A stretch of 64,000 nucleotides of DNA, from positions 13,895,912 to 13,959,911 of the forward strand of contig CALNVZ010003426.1 in the NCBI GenBank assembly GCA_940671915.1, in the 5' to 3' direction. The notes under the pieces were generated by a model that saw nothing but the letters and a program-made list of their open reading frames with translations, was not told the DNA's origin and did no database searches. This document shows positions 28,055 to 38,063 of the stretch, piece by piece (within the stretch, counting starts at the first letter, position 1; each line of letters starts with the position of its first letter). This DNA comes from Paracentrotus lividus (lineage: Eukaryota > Echinodermata > Echinoidea > Camarodonta > Echinidae). Position numbers and translations under genes: made by a program.

Positions 28055-29823
28055 ATTATTATAATAACATGAATAATGGGAATAAAATGGTGATGATGTT
28101 ATTGGAAATGATAAGTTTGGTTTTTCTGCAATGGTTGTACTGTTACTGTCCTTCTTGTCATAATACGACTAGAGTTTATTATTCTCCTTTATTTTGTACA
28201 TTTTCAGTCCAATGAAACATCAACCACCTTCGCCTCCAAGCTGATCGAAAGAATAAAGCGACGGAAGTCATCGGCTACGGGAAAGAACTCACCCATTGAC
28301 ACCATCCACCTTGTCGATAGATGCGAGTCAGCTCATACTACTCGAGGTGGGTATTCAAATTTTGTTAGGTTTACAGTTTTTCAAAATAAGTTCTATATCA
28401 TAAAAAGTTGAAAAGAACAGGGGGTGATTCACTAACAGTTAAAATCAATCCCAACTGGCATAAAATCAATTTTAGGATCAATAGCCATCTCATAGTTATA
28501 TTACATAGGTTCATAGTTGAGATTGATTTCAAATCTTTGTGAATCACCACCTAGAACTTTTTTTTTTTTAACCACCTGGAGCTGGACATACTTTCTTATT
28601 AGTAGGGGTGGGGTATGAGGAATAGATCCTCCCCATAAAAGAATTTTAAAAAAAAGAAATTAATGCGTTTCTTCGCCAGTTGTTAAAACTGTCAAAAATG
28701 AACAATCTGCATTGGCAAAAAATCACAAGTAACATCGTGTTCTTATATTACACCAATTGTTCTTCTGTATACAAGTTAAGCACAACAGCGACGGAATGCG
28801 GCCTTTTCTTAAAATATCCACCTTTAACAAATGGACGAATTTAGATATGTAGGCCTACATATTATTTGAATGAATGTCATCTCTTGCTCACTTTATTTAT
28901 TTATTTATTTTTGTAGTTATTATCATTTATTTATTTACTGTTTTGGTATAAAAATGGTCATTGCCATGAATCCATAGTTACAAGATGTGAAATTATACAG
29001 TGATATCAAGATAGGTGTATTGGCGCTCTAGACAATTAGACGCGGTCGCTAGAGGCAAAACCAACAATTTGATGATATCTAAGCATTGGTTGATTTGGGG
29101 CGTAGCGCTCCCTCCAAATCTATTGTTGATTTATATGCATTAAACCAAATTATTCGGTTCATTTCATATAAATCAACATTATTTGAATTACAATCTCTCT
29201 GTTTCATGCTTCCAGACATCCAACTACATCAGAGTTCGGAAGGGGGCAGCATCGATTCAGGGTACGAACAGAATCTTATTCACACATCGAGGTGCCTTCC
29301 CAGTGATAGCATGGCATCCATTAGGACAGAGGCTGTAAGTATATTGTGCTCAACAATATAAAATGACAAGCCTCACATAGGCTGCGTTTATACTTGTCAA
29401 AATGATGCCAGAATCGGGCTTCATGGGACGTCATGAGAGCAAACAAATGTAATGGTAGGCCTACTTGTATAATGGAAACATGTTGTCCAACGTCAAACTA
29501 CATTCTGTCGTCACGAAATAAAGTTATATCGTTGTCAAATTCTTTTTACCAACTATTTGGTTTGCCTTCATGGTGTTCAGTGAATAGGAAAGAAATTTTT
29601 CAGTTCAAAAACTGAAAATTACTTTTAATGCAACATGTTACATATTTAGAAGAGTAAGCCTATATTGATTTCAATACTGCTAAACAGTAGATTGTATGTC
29701 AAAATTATAAGATGGAATACCATTTTCATTTTCACATTATCGTATTTTGTTTTGATTTTTGAACAGTTACCAGACGAGTTCATACCACCAAACACACCTA
29801 CCTATGACCACGAACCAAAATGA
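7637..29823 (+). CDS. Adhesion-type GPCR with C-type lectin domain and mucin stalk
   Basis: Cell-surface receptor built from about 27 exons with GT-AG junctions whose phases agree. Order: possible signal peptide (ATG 7637), C-type lectin-like domain (exons 7704-9277), Thr/Ser-rich stalk (9738-11427, 13267-13311, optional 16218-16397, 18027-18064), GAIN-type region (18856-22004), GPS motif (22402-23022), seven transmembrane helices (23263-26991), basic then Ser/Thr-rich tail (27673-29823, stop TGA). The GPS (CVFW..W..GC..CxCNHTTHF) and the TM7 ending (LQGILIFLLYCAFNAEV) are hallmarks of adhesion (family B2) GPCRs. Such receptors self-cleave in the ER and are activated by a tethered peptide. 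Ligand unknown. The 907-N gap in the stalk means total length (roughly 1450-1500 residues) and frame across it are uncertain. A different first exon is possible. Confidence 0.85.
7704..9277 (+). CDS. Receptor exons: C-type lectin-like domain
   Basis: Three exons: 7704-7906, 8547-8613 and 9188-9277 (phases 1/0, 0/1, 1/1). The product starts GTLDGVVYSYFPNEVLDF, continues NGAENFCKDY, then GNYEMWIGSTK (the WIG core), FTWIKAQSETEG and ends DCVYYRNAGQWKAAGCTSTY-GAICSG. Four cysteines sit where the two conserved disulfides of a CTLD need them. Neither an EPN/QPD nor a WND calcium/sugar triplet is present (the WND place reads QWKAAGC), so calcium-dependent sugar binding is not expected; protein or other ligands are possible. 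Known of the family: CTLDs lacking these motifs often bind non-carbohydrate ligands. Confidence 0.8.
9738..11427 (+). CDS. Receptor exon: Thr/Ser-rich mucin-like stalk
   Basis: One large exon from an acceptor (CCTATAG, 9731-9737) to a donor (GAAG then GTAGGT). The visible parts are dominated by Thr, Ser, Pro and Ala with runs such as TTDTSTTSTPQPTTASVTT, as expected for a heavily O-glycosylated spacer holding the lectin domain away from the membrane. Bases 10198-11104 are N. The open frame before the gap and the one after differ by one base, so the N count is not the true length. The gap probably hides a mucin tandem repeat that failed to assemble. Confidence 0.8.
10198..11104. other. Assembly gap (907 N)
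   Basis: Run of N inside the mucin-like exon. Both edges are Thr/Ser coding. Confidence 0.99.
11428..13266 (+). other. Receptor intron with microsatellites
   Basis: AT-rich intron with (TTTA)n/(TTCA)n at about 11907-11961 and an ATT/ATC-rich tract at 12680-12880 giving Ile-rich chance frames. No exon candidate stood out. Confidence 0.6.
13267..13311 (+). CDS. Receptor exon: short Thr/Pro stalk segment
   Basis: A 45-base exon, phase 1 on both sides, encoding TTTSPPGYGVTTVS, between TTTCTTAG and GGTAAGTAA. Its mucin-like composition and symmetric phase fit a stalk cassette. A (GT)n tract begins 18 bases downstream. Confidence 0.6.
13312..16217 (+). other. Long receptor intron
   Basis: AT-rich, no recognisable domain. 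A 60-codon minus-strand frame at 14113-14295 was examined and not supported. Poly-T and poly-G runs near 14900. Confidence 0.5.
16218..16397 (+). CDS. Candidate cassette exon with furin-like site
   Basis: A 180-base open interval (60 codons) between GTCGTTACAG and a GTACAC donor, phase 1 at both ends, so it can be included or skipped without changing frame. It begins VQNVHTMVHRQKREDDGERN and ends in Thr/Ser-rich sequence (TSSPTTSSPLNLLETIATTS) matching the stalk. RQKR fits the furin consensus R-x-K/R-R. The donor is weak, so this is less certain than its neighbours. Confidence 0.4.
16398..18026 (+). other. Receptor intron with simple repeats
   Basis: AGAAT pentanucleotide repeats at about 16498-16522 and a GA-rich tract at 16705-16800; otherwise AT-rich with nothing recognisable. 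Confidence 0.5.
18027..18064 (+). CDS. Receptor exon: Cys-containing linker
   Basis: A 38-base exon (phase 1 to 0) encoding STPCTEPCRNTQ between TTTTCAG and GTATGA. It links the Thr/Ser stalk to the GAIN-type region. The CxxxC pair may form a small disulfide loop. Confidence 0.55.
18856..22004 (+). CDS. Receptor exons: GAIN-type region
   Basis: Five exons: 18856-19089, 19619-19781, 20342-20485, 20899-20956 and 21872-22004, with matching phases 0/0, 0/1, 1/1, 1/2, 2/0. The translation contains amphipathic segments (FNSHEFVVGLEKWLAAND, EFFDVCNNVFDVDLIAL), then beta-type runs (DSVEVVVIPSDIV, DTIAVSVVVYKRGHFIV, VVSITVAVND), the usual alpha-then-beta order of a GAIN domain leading to the GPS. Several N-x-S/T sequons occur. 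GAIN sequences diverge strongly, so the name rests mainly on position before the GPS. A fold-back/tRNA-like repeat occupies the intron at 21040-21605. Confidence 0.7.
20957..21871. other. Receptor intron carrying a fold-back repeat
   Basis: Most of this intron is the inverted-repeat element described at 21040-21605. The remainder is AT-rich. Confidence 0.6.
21040..21605. mobile_element. Inverted-repeat element with tRNA-like core
   Basis: Arms (about 21048-21215 and 21420-21595) are made of words like GTTGTTTAAA and TTTAAACA that pair with each other. The centre (21261-21330, minus strand) resembles part of a tRNA: GTGAGTTCGATGCCC matches a B box, TATAGAGCGTCTGC resembles the D-arm/anticodon region, with a TAT-like anticodon. 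This looks like a SINE-type head inside a fold-back element. Confidence 0.5.
22402..23022 (+). CDS. Receptor exons: GPS autoproteolysis motif
   Basis: Two exons, 22402-22472 (phase 0/2) and 22899-23022 (2/0). The product contains CVFWDSYG, then EGVWSDFGCEVL, then FTVCACNHTTHFGVLLQ. This is the GPS signature: two Trp and four Cys in order, ending in H-x-T. Family cleavage falls between x and T, here HT|T, leaving a tethered agonist beginning THFGVLLQV. Most family members have Leu before the scissile bond; here it is Thr. Confidence 0.9.
22655..22737. repeat. (GT)n microsatellite
   Basis: GT/GC-rich dinucleotide tract in the intron that splits the GPS motif. It yields Val/Cys or His/Thr chance frames. 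Confidence 0.85.
23263..26991 (+). CDS. Receptor exons: seven-transmembrane domain
   Basis: Eight exons: 23263-23366 (TM1, LTLITYIGAGISIACLIITL), 23946-24048 (TM2, VTALLIAQGLFLS), 24340-24496 (TM3, HYFYLCVFCWSLLEGLNLY, into TM4), 24996-25062 (TM4, GLPIPIVAISAG), 25443-25509 (CWL loop and TM5), 25915-26000 (TM5 end), 26409-26535 (TM6 GLGWVFGFL, into TM7) and 26950-26991 (TM7, GILIFLLYCAFNAE). Phases agree throughout. The TM3 W-x-L-L-E-G-L-x-L-Y and the TM7 end are typical of adhesion GPCRs. The conserved TM3 Cys and ECL2 CWL Cys are both present. Confidence 0.92.
26102..26400 (+). pseudogene. LINE reverse-transcriptase fragment
   Basis: An open frame in the intron before TM6 contains CGVPQGSLLGPILFKIYF, the RT motif G-x-P-Q-G-S-x-L-G-P-x-L-F-x-x-Y of non-LTR retrotransposons. 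The catalytic YxDD box is not intact downstream. This is a 5'- and 3'-truncated remnant sharing strand with the receptor. Confidence 0.75.
27041..27284. mobile_element. Palindromic MITE-like element
   Basis: Begins AAGGCCTCGTCACACCGAGT and ends with its reverse complement ACTCGGTGTGACGAGGCCTT. Internal GC-rich words (GGTCCGGTAACCGGTACGGC) are also partly self-complementary. It has no coding capacity and lies in the intron after the last membrane helix. Confidence 0.7.
27673..29823 (+). CDS. Receptor exons: cytoplasmic tail and stop
   Basis: Exons 27673-27771 (VRAALKRKHEKRKLRRGD), 28208-28346 (SKLIERIKRRKSSATGKN), 29216-29334 (SSEGGSIDSGYEQNLIH) and 29767-29823 (LPDEFIPPNTPTYDHEPK, TGA). The tail begins with a strongly basic juxtamembrane stretch and continues with Ser/Thr-rich sequence holding potential phosphorylation sites. 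No PDZ-binding C-terminus is evident. AATAAA-like words near 30263 could supply the polyadenylation signal. Confidence 0.85.
27880..28065. repeat. (GAT)n-rich microsatellite
   Basis: GATGAT repeats in the intron between the first two tail exons; it generates poly-Asp or poly-Met chance frames. Confidence 0.85.
28421..28551. mobile_element. Short palindromic MITE-like element
   Basis: Starts GGTGATTCACTAA and ends TTGTGAATCACC. The interior (AATCAATCCCAACT and GAGATTGATTTC) is also partly complementary. About 130 bases, intronic, no coding. Confidence 0.6.
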
Positions 29824-32800
29824 AAGGTCTACCTTAATAACCTCTCCGAGTCTTCAGCAAGGGATACATGACTTGGACACAGGGAGGGCGCTATGATGGT
29901 TCTTGGATATTGATCTATAAATTATTCTGTACTAGGCCTACGTTGAATGCGCCCCGCCTGGGTTCGTCAGAGAATTACTTCGCTGTTAGTATACGGCCGT
30001 AAGAGTTCACAAGAAACTGCTCAAGTCATTATTATCTGTACACAACTATTCACGTATCATATTTTGTATGACCAATTCAACACGTCTCTAACGTGACGTA
30101 CGGACAATTTGGTGACAACATCTCCTTTCTGCTGCAGATTTTACGAAACAATGATTAGAGCAAAAGCCTAATCTGAAAGGGGGCGCAGAAGGTAATTTTT
30201 TGTAGATATTAATTTATTAACAATGTGTGCTCAATGAGCGATTATAAAAAAGTAAATGCATAAATAAATAAAAGAGAGGGGGCGTGTACTATGGCCCTTG
30301 CGCCCCGCCTGGATCCGCCACAGTGGAGTTGTTCGAGTCCATCGAATGCATCCAAGTAGACTCATAAGCCAACATTCAAGCTGTACCTGCCTCTATTTTT
30401 AAATTCAATTAATTGAAATTGAATTCAATGGCATTAAAAATGATATAACATTGAAATCAACAATACCTTTTATGTAGTCAGATACAATGTTGTGTCTGAA
30501 AAGGTTTAGAAAAAAAATGGAACCCAAGCAGCTTAGCATAAATGCAGGCAAAATGTTTATCTGTAATAAAAGTGATACACTGCGAAATGTAAATTGTCTT
30601 AATATTTTCAATATTACATTGATAATATTATTATACAACTGGTTATTAATTTGGTTCTTTTCTGGGGAAAGTAAATGAAATGCTTCTCTTTCTATTTACA
30701 GTATCTTTCTTTTACAGTAAAAGATTATTATTGTGCTTACCAGTAAAACTTTCATGTGATAACATTAATCACGGCTGGTTTAAAAATGTTTTATTGATAT
30801 TGAAATTTAGGTTGTTTTTAAATGCTGATATTCACGGGCTTTATTTAAGTTTAACTGGGATAAAAAATTCAATTGAATTTCAATTGCAATTGTCTGTATG
30901 GAAATGAAATTGAATAGAAAGTTAGTCGCAATTCAATTGAAATGAAATGATATGAAAATTAGTTTGAATTGACTTTTTCTCTTTGCATTGAAGTTAGATA
31001 GAATATTGAAATAAATTAAGATAATTTTCACTTGAAATTAGGCATACAGATGGATTTATAAGTGGATTTGGTTTCTTTTAGCAGTAAAATTAATCTCGCA
31101 TTAATTATTTTCTTAATATATATATGTAGGCTTCATTGGATTTAACTTATTGATCACATATATGCTGCAATACAGTCATAAATTTATGTTCTGAATTGAA
31201 ATTACAATAGCGAATATGCAATAAAATGCCATAAAATTTGAATTCTTACTGAATTAAAATTGGGATATTGCAATTTAATTGAAATTTAATTACGGAGTAG
31301 TGAATTGAATTGTAGTTCGTAAATACGGAATTTGTAAATTGAATTGAAAAATTATTTAGAATTCAAAAAGAATTTCACATCAAAGCTTCATTTCCATTCA
31401 ACTTTTATGATAACCTTGATGTAACTAAAAAGGAAATATACAATCAAATTTCCAATATCACAAACCAGGAATAGGATTTGGAGAAATCTTTAGCCTGAAC
31501 ACTGGCCTATCTACATATAGTTTATCTAAATGTTTTCTTATTGCCAAATTTGACAATATCAAATGAAATTACCTTAATAAATTTTACTAAGCGATCATTT
31601 CTGTCATATAAACATGTTTGGTTATCTTATCACCTTTGGGAAATTTCTAATTCCCTTTATTCAATATGTGTAGGAAATATTGAATTGAAATAAATACACA
31701 AAATAAAACATGTTGTTTCGGTTTATATCGATTTCGTTGATACACTTACATTTGCTTATTGAGATGATCAGTCGTGAATAATACAACATGGGTCCTATAC
31801 AGTCGATTGTTGTACCAATATGTGTTGACGATTTTGTAAAGATAATTTTAAGAAGACGACAGAAAGAAGACCCAATTGGCCGAAGGAAAACGCGAGGTAC
31901 ATCCAGAACTAGAACATACCATAATTATAATGAACTAATTGATGAACAAGATAATAGACACCATAAAACAGAATCATGACAGTATATTTTCAAAGTGACT
32001 AATTTTATTTCACAATATAAAAATTTAGGACATTCCGTCTTTGACAGTATTCATAATTTTCTTTTCATCAACATTGAAATTTATAACAACAGAAATACAA
32101 GTCCAGAAAAGCTCATGCTCTTGATTCATAAAGCATCATACCAAAAAAAAAAGTTTCAAGTTGATGTATTTTTCTCTAGTTTGTGCTTTAAAAAATTCAT
32201 TTCCAAAGACAAATTCATCAAATATCAAATCAAATATATATAATTGGTTCATTCAAGCCAAGTGTTGATCTGTTTTCTCATTTTTTTATTAACAATACAA
32301 ATTCAGATCTACAGAGCGTTTCACACACAAAAAGGTAACCAATCCTAAGTACATGTATCGTTAAAAAGGCACACATGTACTTGTATATGATATTGATTTA
32401 TACAAATGGTAAGCATACATTTAGTTCGTCTGCAAAAAAATTTAAAGGCGAGGTTACCTTTTTGATGAAACGCGCTGTAAATTTTTTTTTTTTGGCGAGG
32501 TGGTATGGTCTTTATCGACCCATCAAGAACGTTATGCCACTTTTTGTTTATGAACACTAAATAAGAATTCTGAGTGAGAGAGAGAATAAAAAATAAGTAG
32601 TAGAAAGACAATATTCCTGCAAAAACAGGATCATTATCCCCCAAGAAGTTGTCAAAGAGAATTCAGCATTAGGATCCATAAAACAGCAACTTATTTTTAA
32701 AATAAAAATAAATTGTTTTTTACACGAAAGCAGAGATGTCATTGGGCAGTTGCATTGCCTTTCACTAAATCATATCAATGATATATCTGTTTTGACACAA

Positions 32801-33820
32801 AGCTTTGCAGAATTAGGACAATGCCAGTGTCGCCAATCTAAAGATTTCATGGCTGACCAATCAAGCGCTTTATTTAATTACTATTCTTGATGAGTCCATA
32901 ATATATATAAACAAGCGAACCACACCTCAATGGGGTATACACTATAAATAAGGGCTATAACATCTTCATACACTTCATTAAATGATTAATTAAACTCAAA
33001 TATTTGGAATTCCAGAAATATACACGACAGACTAATGATGAAAGGAGCAGGGCTCGACGCATTTAATGTCCCATGAAACTTCAGCTAAGCAACTAAGGGA
33101 GCGATGAAACAATTCGTGTAAAGGTTTTGGAACTACATGTAAGTACAGACCGATATTCGTAGGTTGGTGCCGATTTAATGTTTCAGTCAAGCATTTGAGT
33201 AGTTCCTGATTGCGACAATCGCTGCATTGTTAAATTAAAATCTTGTTTTTCCCATGCTCATTTGAATGGGAGTTGACTGTATAACCAAATTTGACCTCTT
33301 ATTACGAAGATCCGATAGAAAACAATATCATCTTCAAATAATAGGATTTTGTTCCTCGATAAATTTGTATGGGTACAATAAGTTATTAGAGCCACTTTCT
33401 CTTTGAAACATTATGTTGCCTTCACACAAGTACTATGTGGACCGTTAAAGTGGAGCCTTATGTGAGGGTTCTATGATGTTCTGAATCAAGAATGATTTTT
33501 TTTTTTTTGTTCAAGGACATCAAGACAAAATGGAATAAATGGCAGAAAAATTCAATTTAGCATTTATATCTAGAACAAGTATATACGAATCAAGGAAGAC
33601 CTATTATATTTAAAAAAAAAACAATAAAATAAATTTTGACAAGTCATGGACGTGCTAATATGCCCATATTCACAACAGATATTCATAACAAATGGCAAAG
33701 AAAACATCAGATAGAAAGCAGAAAAATTAATTCTATGATTGTTTTCAAAGATGCAGCAAATGCTTTGCTCCTTTGACCTCACAAAAACTACAGTCCACCC
33801 CTGTTATAGTGAGATCTTCA
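29824..33820. other. Convergent intergenic region
   Basis: AT-rich with many AATTGAA/TTCAATT words at 30400-31400 that form local inverted repeats. A 63-codon frame at 31788-31979 (MGPIQSIVVPIC...) has no recognisable domain. Both flanking genes are transcribed into this region; the IPO7 3' UTR may extend to a TTTATT (AATAAA on its strand) near 32871. No gene called. Confidence 0.5.
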
Positions 33821-33961
33821 GGGGGGCTTTTCATCAAAGGACTTGTAGGACGTTTTATCCGACAAATTGTTATAAGCTACTGAAATGCTTGCATCTGATT
33901 GGCTGCAGAGCAAATTTGTCGGATAAAATGTCTTGACAAGTCCTTTGATGAAATGCCCCCC
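33821..33961. mobile_element. Palindromic MITE family, copy 1
   Basis: Left arm GGGGGGCTTTTCATCAAAGG..GGACGTTTTATCCGACAAAT pairs with right arm ATTTGTCGGATAAAATGTC..CCTTTGATGAAATGCCCCCC. A second full copy lies at 46473-46612 and a half copy at about 49543-49590. Confidence 0.75.
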
Positions 33962-35164
33962 AGGACTAAACCATTTTACTGAACAAATAGGTATGCACAT
34001 GTTTGAATTTGTGACTGGAGAATTTCCTCCTCAGAATGGAATCTTGTAGCATCTGTGCTCGCTAAAACGAGAGTAGACTGAACTTAAAACTACAGCAGAA
34101 AATCTGTGTTGTACACAAAGCAAAAATCGGATGGTAACAATGATTTGAAAGTGATCAAATTTGCCTTCCACTCCAGGGCCGGCAGAGGCGATGCCCAATA
34201 ACTTATATTTATGATTAAAAATACAATTCAGATACATAGAGGTAAACTGCTAAAAACAGAAAAAGGCTGCCGCAAAATGAGCCAAGTGCACTGCCCATGA
34301 TACATGCATCTGAACCTAGCCTATGAATATAAATACATACATGAATAACCTCTCAAATATGTCAGTGTTATTTAAAATTTGGAGCATACAATGTTTAGTT
34401 CAACATACCCGAGGCACCCCGCACCCCACCCCTTCCAAGATGTGCAAAACACAAACAGAGTAAGCAACATTTGAAGAGCTCATTTTCAAAAGGTACTACA
34501 TCCACTTTTGATGAAAATTGAGTTATTGATATGACACCATTATTCAGGTAGGTACCTTTCTTTGAACAAAACTTTGAAAGAAAAAAAAAAAAATGAAAGC
34601 AACTATCAAAAAAATGTACTTTCAATGTTTCATTTTTCCATAGACGCCTGTACAAAATATGGAAAACAAATGCATTTTACTCAGAAGTAGCAAAAGTGGA
34701 TGTAGTACCTTTTGGAAATGACCTCTTCATTTGTCCTTGGTTAGAAAAAAAGGCGGGATGGCATTTAGCCCAGCAGAAACTTTCCAGCACTTTTGATGCA
34801 AGTTTGCGACGAAATTATCAAGCAGTGCGTCACTTGGGCATATTTTCTTGAAATATCATTAACAGAATATTCCCATCGTCTTAAAAAAGTGCTGTGGTCG
34901 TCCATGTCACTCCAAGCTCATCGCGGTTATCAAATAAAGGAATAACTGCCAGGAATTTTGGATACACCAAATATTTTCTCTGCATCATGCTCAGGCCATC
35001 ACCCTCATTCCACAATGTCTAATGTTAGGATTAAATGAGTAGTCGTCCTCCAATTGAGATATTAAAAGGTAGAATAGACACTTCGGCGGAGGTGCTGACA
35101 TGTGAATATACAATGTAATAGTCTTTTAGGATTCACAGGTGCATAGCTGGTTTCTTGTTCGAAC
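33962..35164 (-). other. Probable IPO7 3' UTR region
   Basis: Immediately downstream of the IPO7 stop on its strand. No ORF with recognisable domains. Extent of the 3' UTR cannot be fixed from sequence; the first canonical AATAAA I see on this strand is near 32871. Confidence 0.35.
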
Positions 35165-36680
35165 TCATGACCCCATGTTCCCTCCACCGCCGTTACCAAA
35201 GTTGAAAGATGCTGGTACGGTAGCATTGGGGAACTTGTAGCCACCAGCCTGCTCGATCTTCTTTGATTCTGAAAAGAAAGAAAAAACAAAAATGAGGAAT
35301 AATACAAAGGGGGAAAAAAATGCAAATGCATTTTGTACGAGCATCAGCCCTAAAAACCAGTAAATTGCGAGATAGACCTCTGTGACCTTGAAAATTTGAT
35401 CTTGCATTGAACAAAATTATCAGATTTTTAAAATATAAATGTATGTTGATCTCATCATAGTTTAATTTCTCAACAATGAGGCCAATTCTTGGAATTACAG
35501 GAGTAGAATATAATAACAGGTCCATGAATAATAGTTAAAGGGGAATTATCCCCTCAGAGAAATTTAGCTTCAGTGAATGGAGACAAACCCCCAAAACATA
35601 TTGGGAAAGTTTCAGAAAAATCAGGCAATGAATAAGAGAGATATGAATTTTTAGATTTTGAGATCACTTATGATATGGAGATCCTCCAATTGGCAACGCG
35701 ACCATGATGTGTGATGTAATGCAGGGAGATCTTTCCCATATCTATTGTACACATAGTACTAAAATCCTCTTTTTTCTTGATTCTTAAGGGAGAATAAAGA
35801 ATCTTTTTTATGGGATGACTTGTAAATATATGAAAGTTATAATATATCATGAAAAGAAAAGCTGTTCTATCGTTAGAATGAAAATAAAGAGACATTTTGA
35901 ATAGTTTTTGTGCACACCATATGGGGAGTTCTCCCTTTGTGACATCACAAATGGTAATGGCGTTGCCAATGGGAGATTTCCTATGTCATTAAAGATCTCA
36001 ATATTCAAATACTCATAACTTTCTTATCATTTATCCGAGTTTCACCAAATCTTCACTAATGTGCTTATTTGATTTTTCTGCATCCACAGTAAGCCAACTA
36101 TCTACAAAGGGACAATTCTCCTTTAATATCTGAAGTGGTTCTTGAGATAAAAGGAAAAGTAGGATGGGGGCCGAGGGATAAAACATGTACTGTATAAGTG
36201 GTTATTTTCGCGGTGACTTTATTTTCACAAATTTCGCTAATCAGTCAAAAAAAAATTCCACTTCAATACAAGGCTATTTATGGTAATGAAATCATCACCC
36301 AAATCGCGAAATTTCGCCCCCATGAATTTCCCCAACTGGTCAAAAATCGCGAAAAATATCTGTACGCGGAAATATTGGCTTATTATATTTTGTTCGTGGA
36401 ATTAACACTGATGTTACTGAGCTCTTATTTTCACGTACAAGACTTCATTACAACAAAGAAAATAGCTAGGTCCGGGCATGTCATTATTACATGAGGGGAC
36501 TGTATCTTTTATACGATGAACAACAAACAAAAAAAATCCCTTTTATTATTATAATGATATTACCTGCAGCTGCCTTCCTCTGATCAGCTAAGATGACTAC
36601 ATCATTGAGCTCCTGCTGCTGCTCGGATGTCAGCTGACTAGTGAGGGCGCTATACCAACTGTTATCGTTCATCTGGATAC
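35165..36680 (-). CDS. IPO7: IPO7 exons 24-25: C-terminus and stop
   Basis: Exon 24 (36564-36680) encodes [20 protein letters not shown] and [10 protein letters not shown]. Exon 25 (35165-35268) encodes [20 protein letters not shown], then [12 protein letters not shown] and TGA at 35165-35167. The GGYKF..SFNFG ending matches vertebrate IPO7. Confidence 0.95.
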
Positions 36681-37529
36681 CTGTCAAAGAGAAATCAAAA
36701 AAGTTTGTTCAGAGTTAAATGTGTTTGGTCTTTTTAATGTGTATTTCTTAAATTTGATTGGGCTCACTAATGCTAACACAAAACCTCACCATACATCTCC
36801 TATAACATCTTTATCTTCTAAAAATTGGACCCATTAGTTACTATCTGCTAGCATGGTGCATAAATTTATGACATATTATGTTAGCAAAATAGCTGGTGGC
36901 ACAGTTAAGAGCCAAAGTGGCGTCCCTTGGTTAATAAGAAAATGTCATTATCAATCCATATTCAGATGAATTGAAGAATACTGACGGACTCCAAAAGGTA
37001 TGGTTCCTACTATATTAGAACAATTCCTAGACTTTTCCCTCATTTTCAGAATTCCAGGATGAAGATTTGTATCCATTACAACCTTTTTTCATGCATCGAG
37101 GGCAATGATGCATTGCAGCAAATAAAAGACTGAGAACTTCTTATCAAATACCCTGACTTTTTCCTAATTTGTAATGAATTTTTTTCTAAAACTTCCTGAA
37201 TTTTCCATGATTTTGAAGCATTTTTCTCAAATATCCCGACTTTTCCCTGACTGGGAAAAAAAACCCTCATTTTCCAGGTAGAAGGGGTGCCCTGCACTTA
37301 CCTTGCATGATGGTCTTGAAGACAACATATTCATCATCAGCATCTTCATCATCGTCGAGAATAGTGTTATATCCCTCAAGAGCAGTCTCTTCATAGACCT
37401 CATCATCGTCGTCATCATTCCTTTCAGCAGCCTAAAAGGAGCAAATACATGTAAGAGATAGGTTAGTTAACATCATCATCACTGGAAGCATCATCATCTT
37501 CATCATCAGCATCTTCTTCATCATCATCG

Positions 37530-37565
<36 letters not shown>

Positions 37566-37585
37566 CCACCACCACCACCACCACC

Positions 37586-37629
<44 letters not shown>

Positions 37630-38018
37630 TCCCATCATCAGCCATGTAACTCCACCATTTTCTTCTTGACCATCATCATTTTTTTGACAATCATTGTTCC
37701 CATCATCATTGTATCAATCATCACAAAGTCATCATCATTATTGTCATCAGTTCAATTTTTTATCACTATCATCATCCTCACCACTATCATATCTTCAAGG
37801 TCAACATTATCTTCATCATCATCATTATCACCATCATCGTTTTCCTTCGCTTCCTCATCAGTTATTCCCTATCTTCAAACTTTTTCTCATGATCGTCACA
37901 CAACAATGCAACCAGCATCTAGTCATCTTCTTTACCACCATCATCACTGAATTATCATTGCAACCTCATCACCCTCATCATCAACAATACCCCCTATTAT
38001 TTCCACCTTCACGTCATT

Positions 38019-38063
<45 letters not shown>

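Noticed and set aside
31788..31979. 63-codon ORF MGPIQSIVVPIC...
   Set aside because: No recognisable domain, no partner exons and AT-rich surroundings; not enough to call a gene.
37432..37645. Poly-Met and poly-Asp ORFs
   Set aside because: Products of the (TCA)n microsatellite in IPO7 intron 22. They stop before reaching exon 23.
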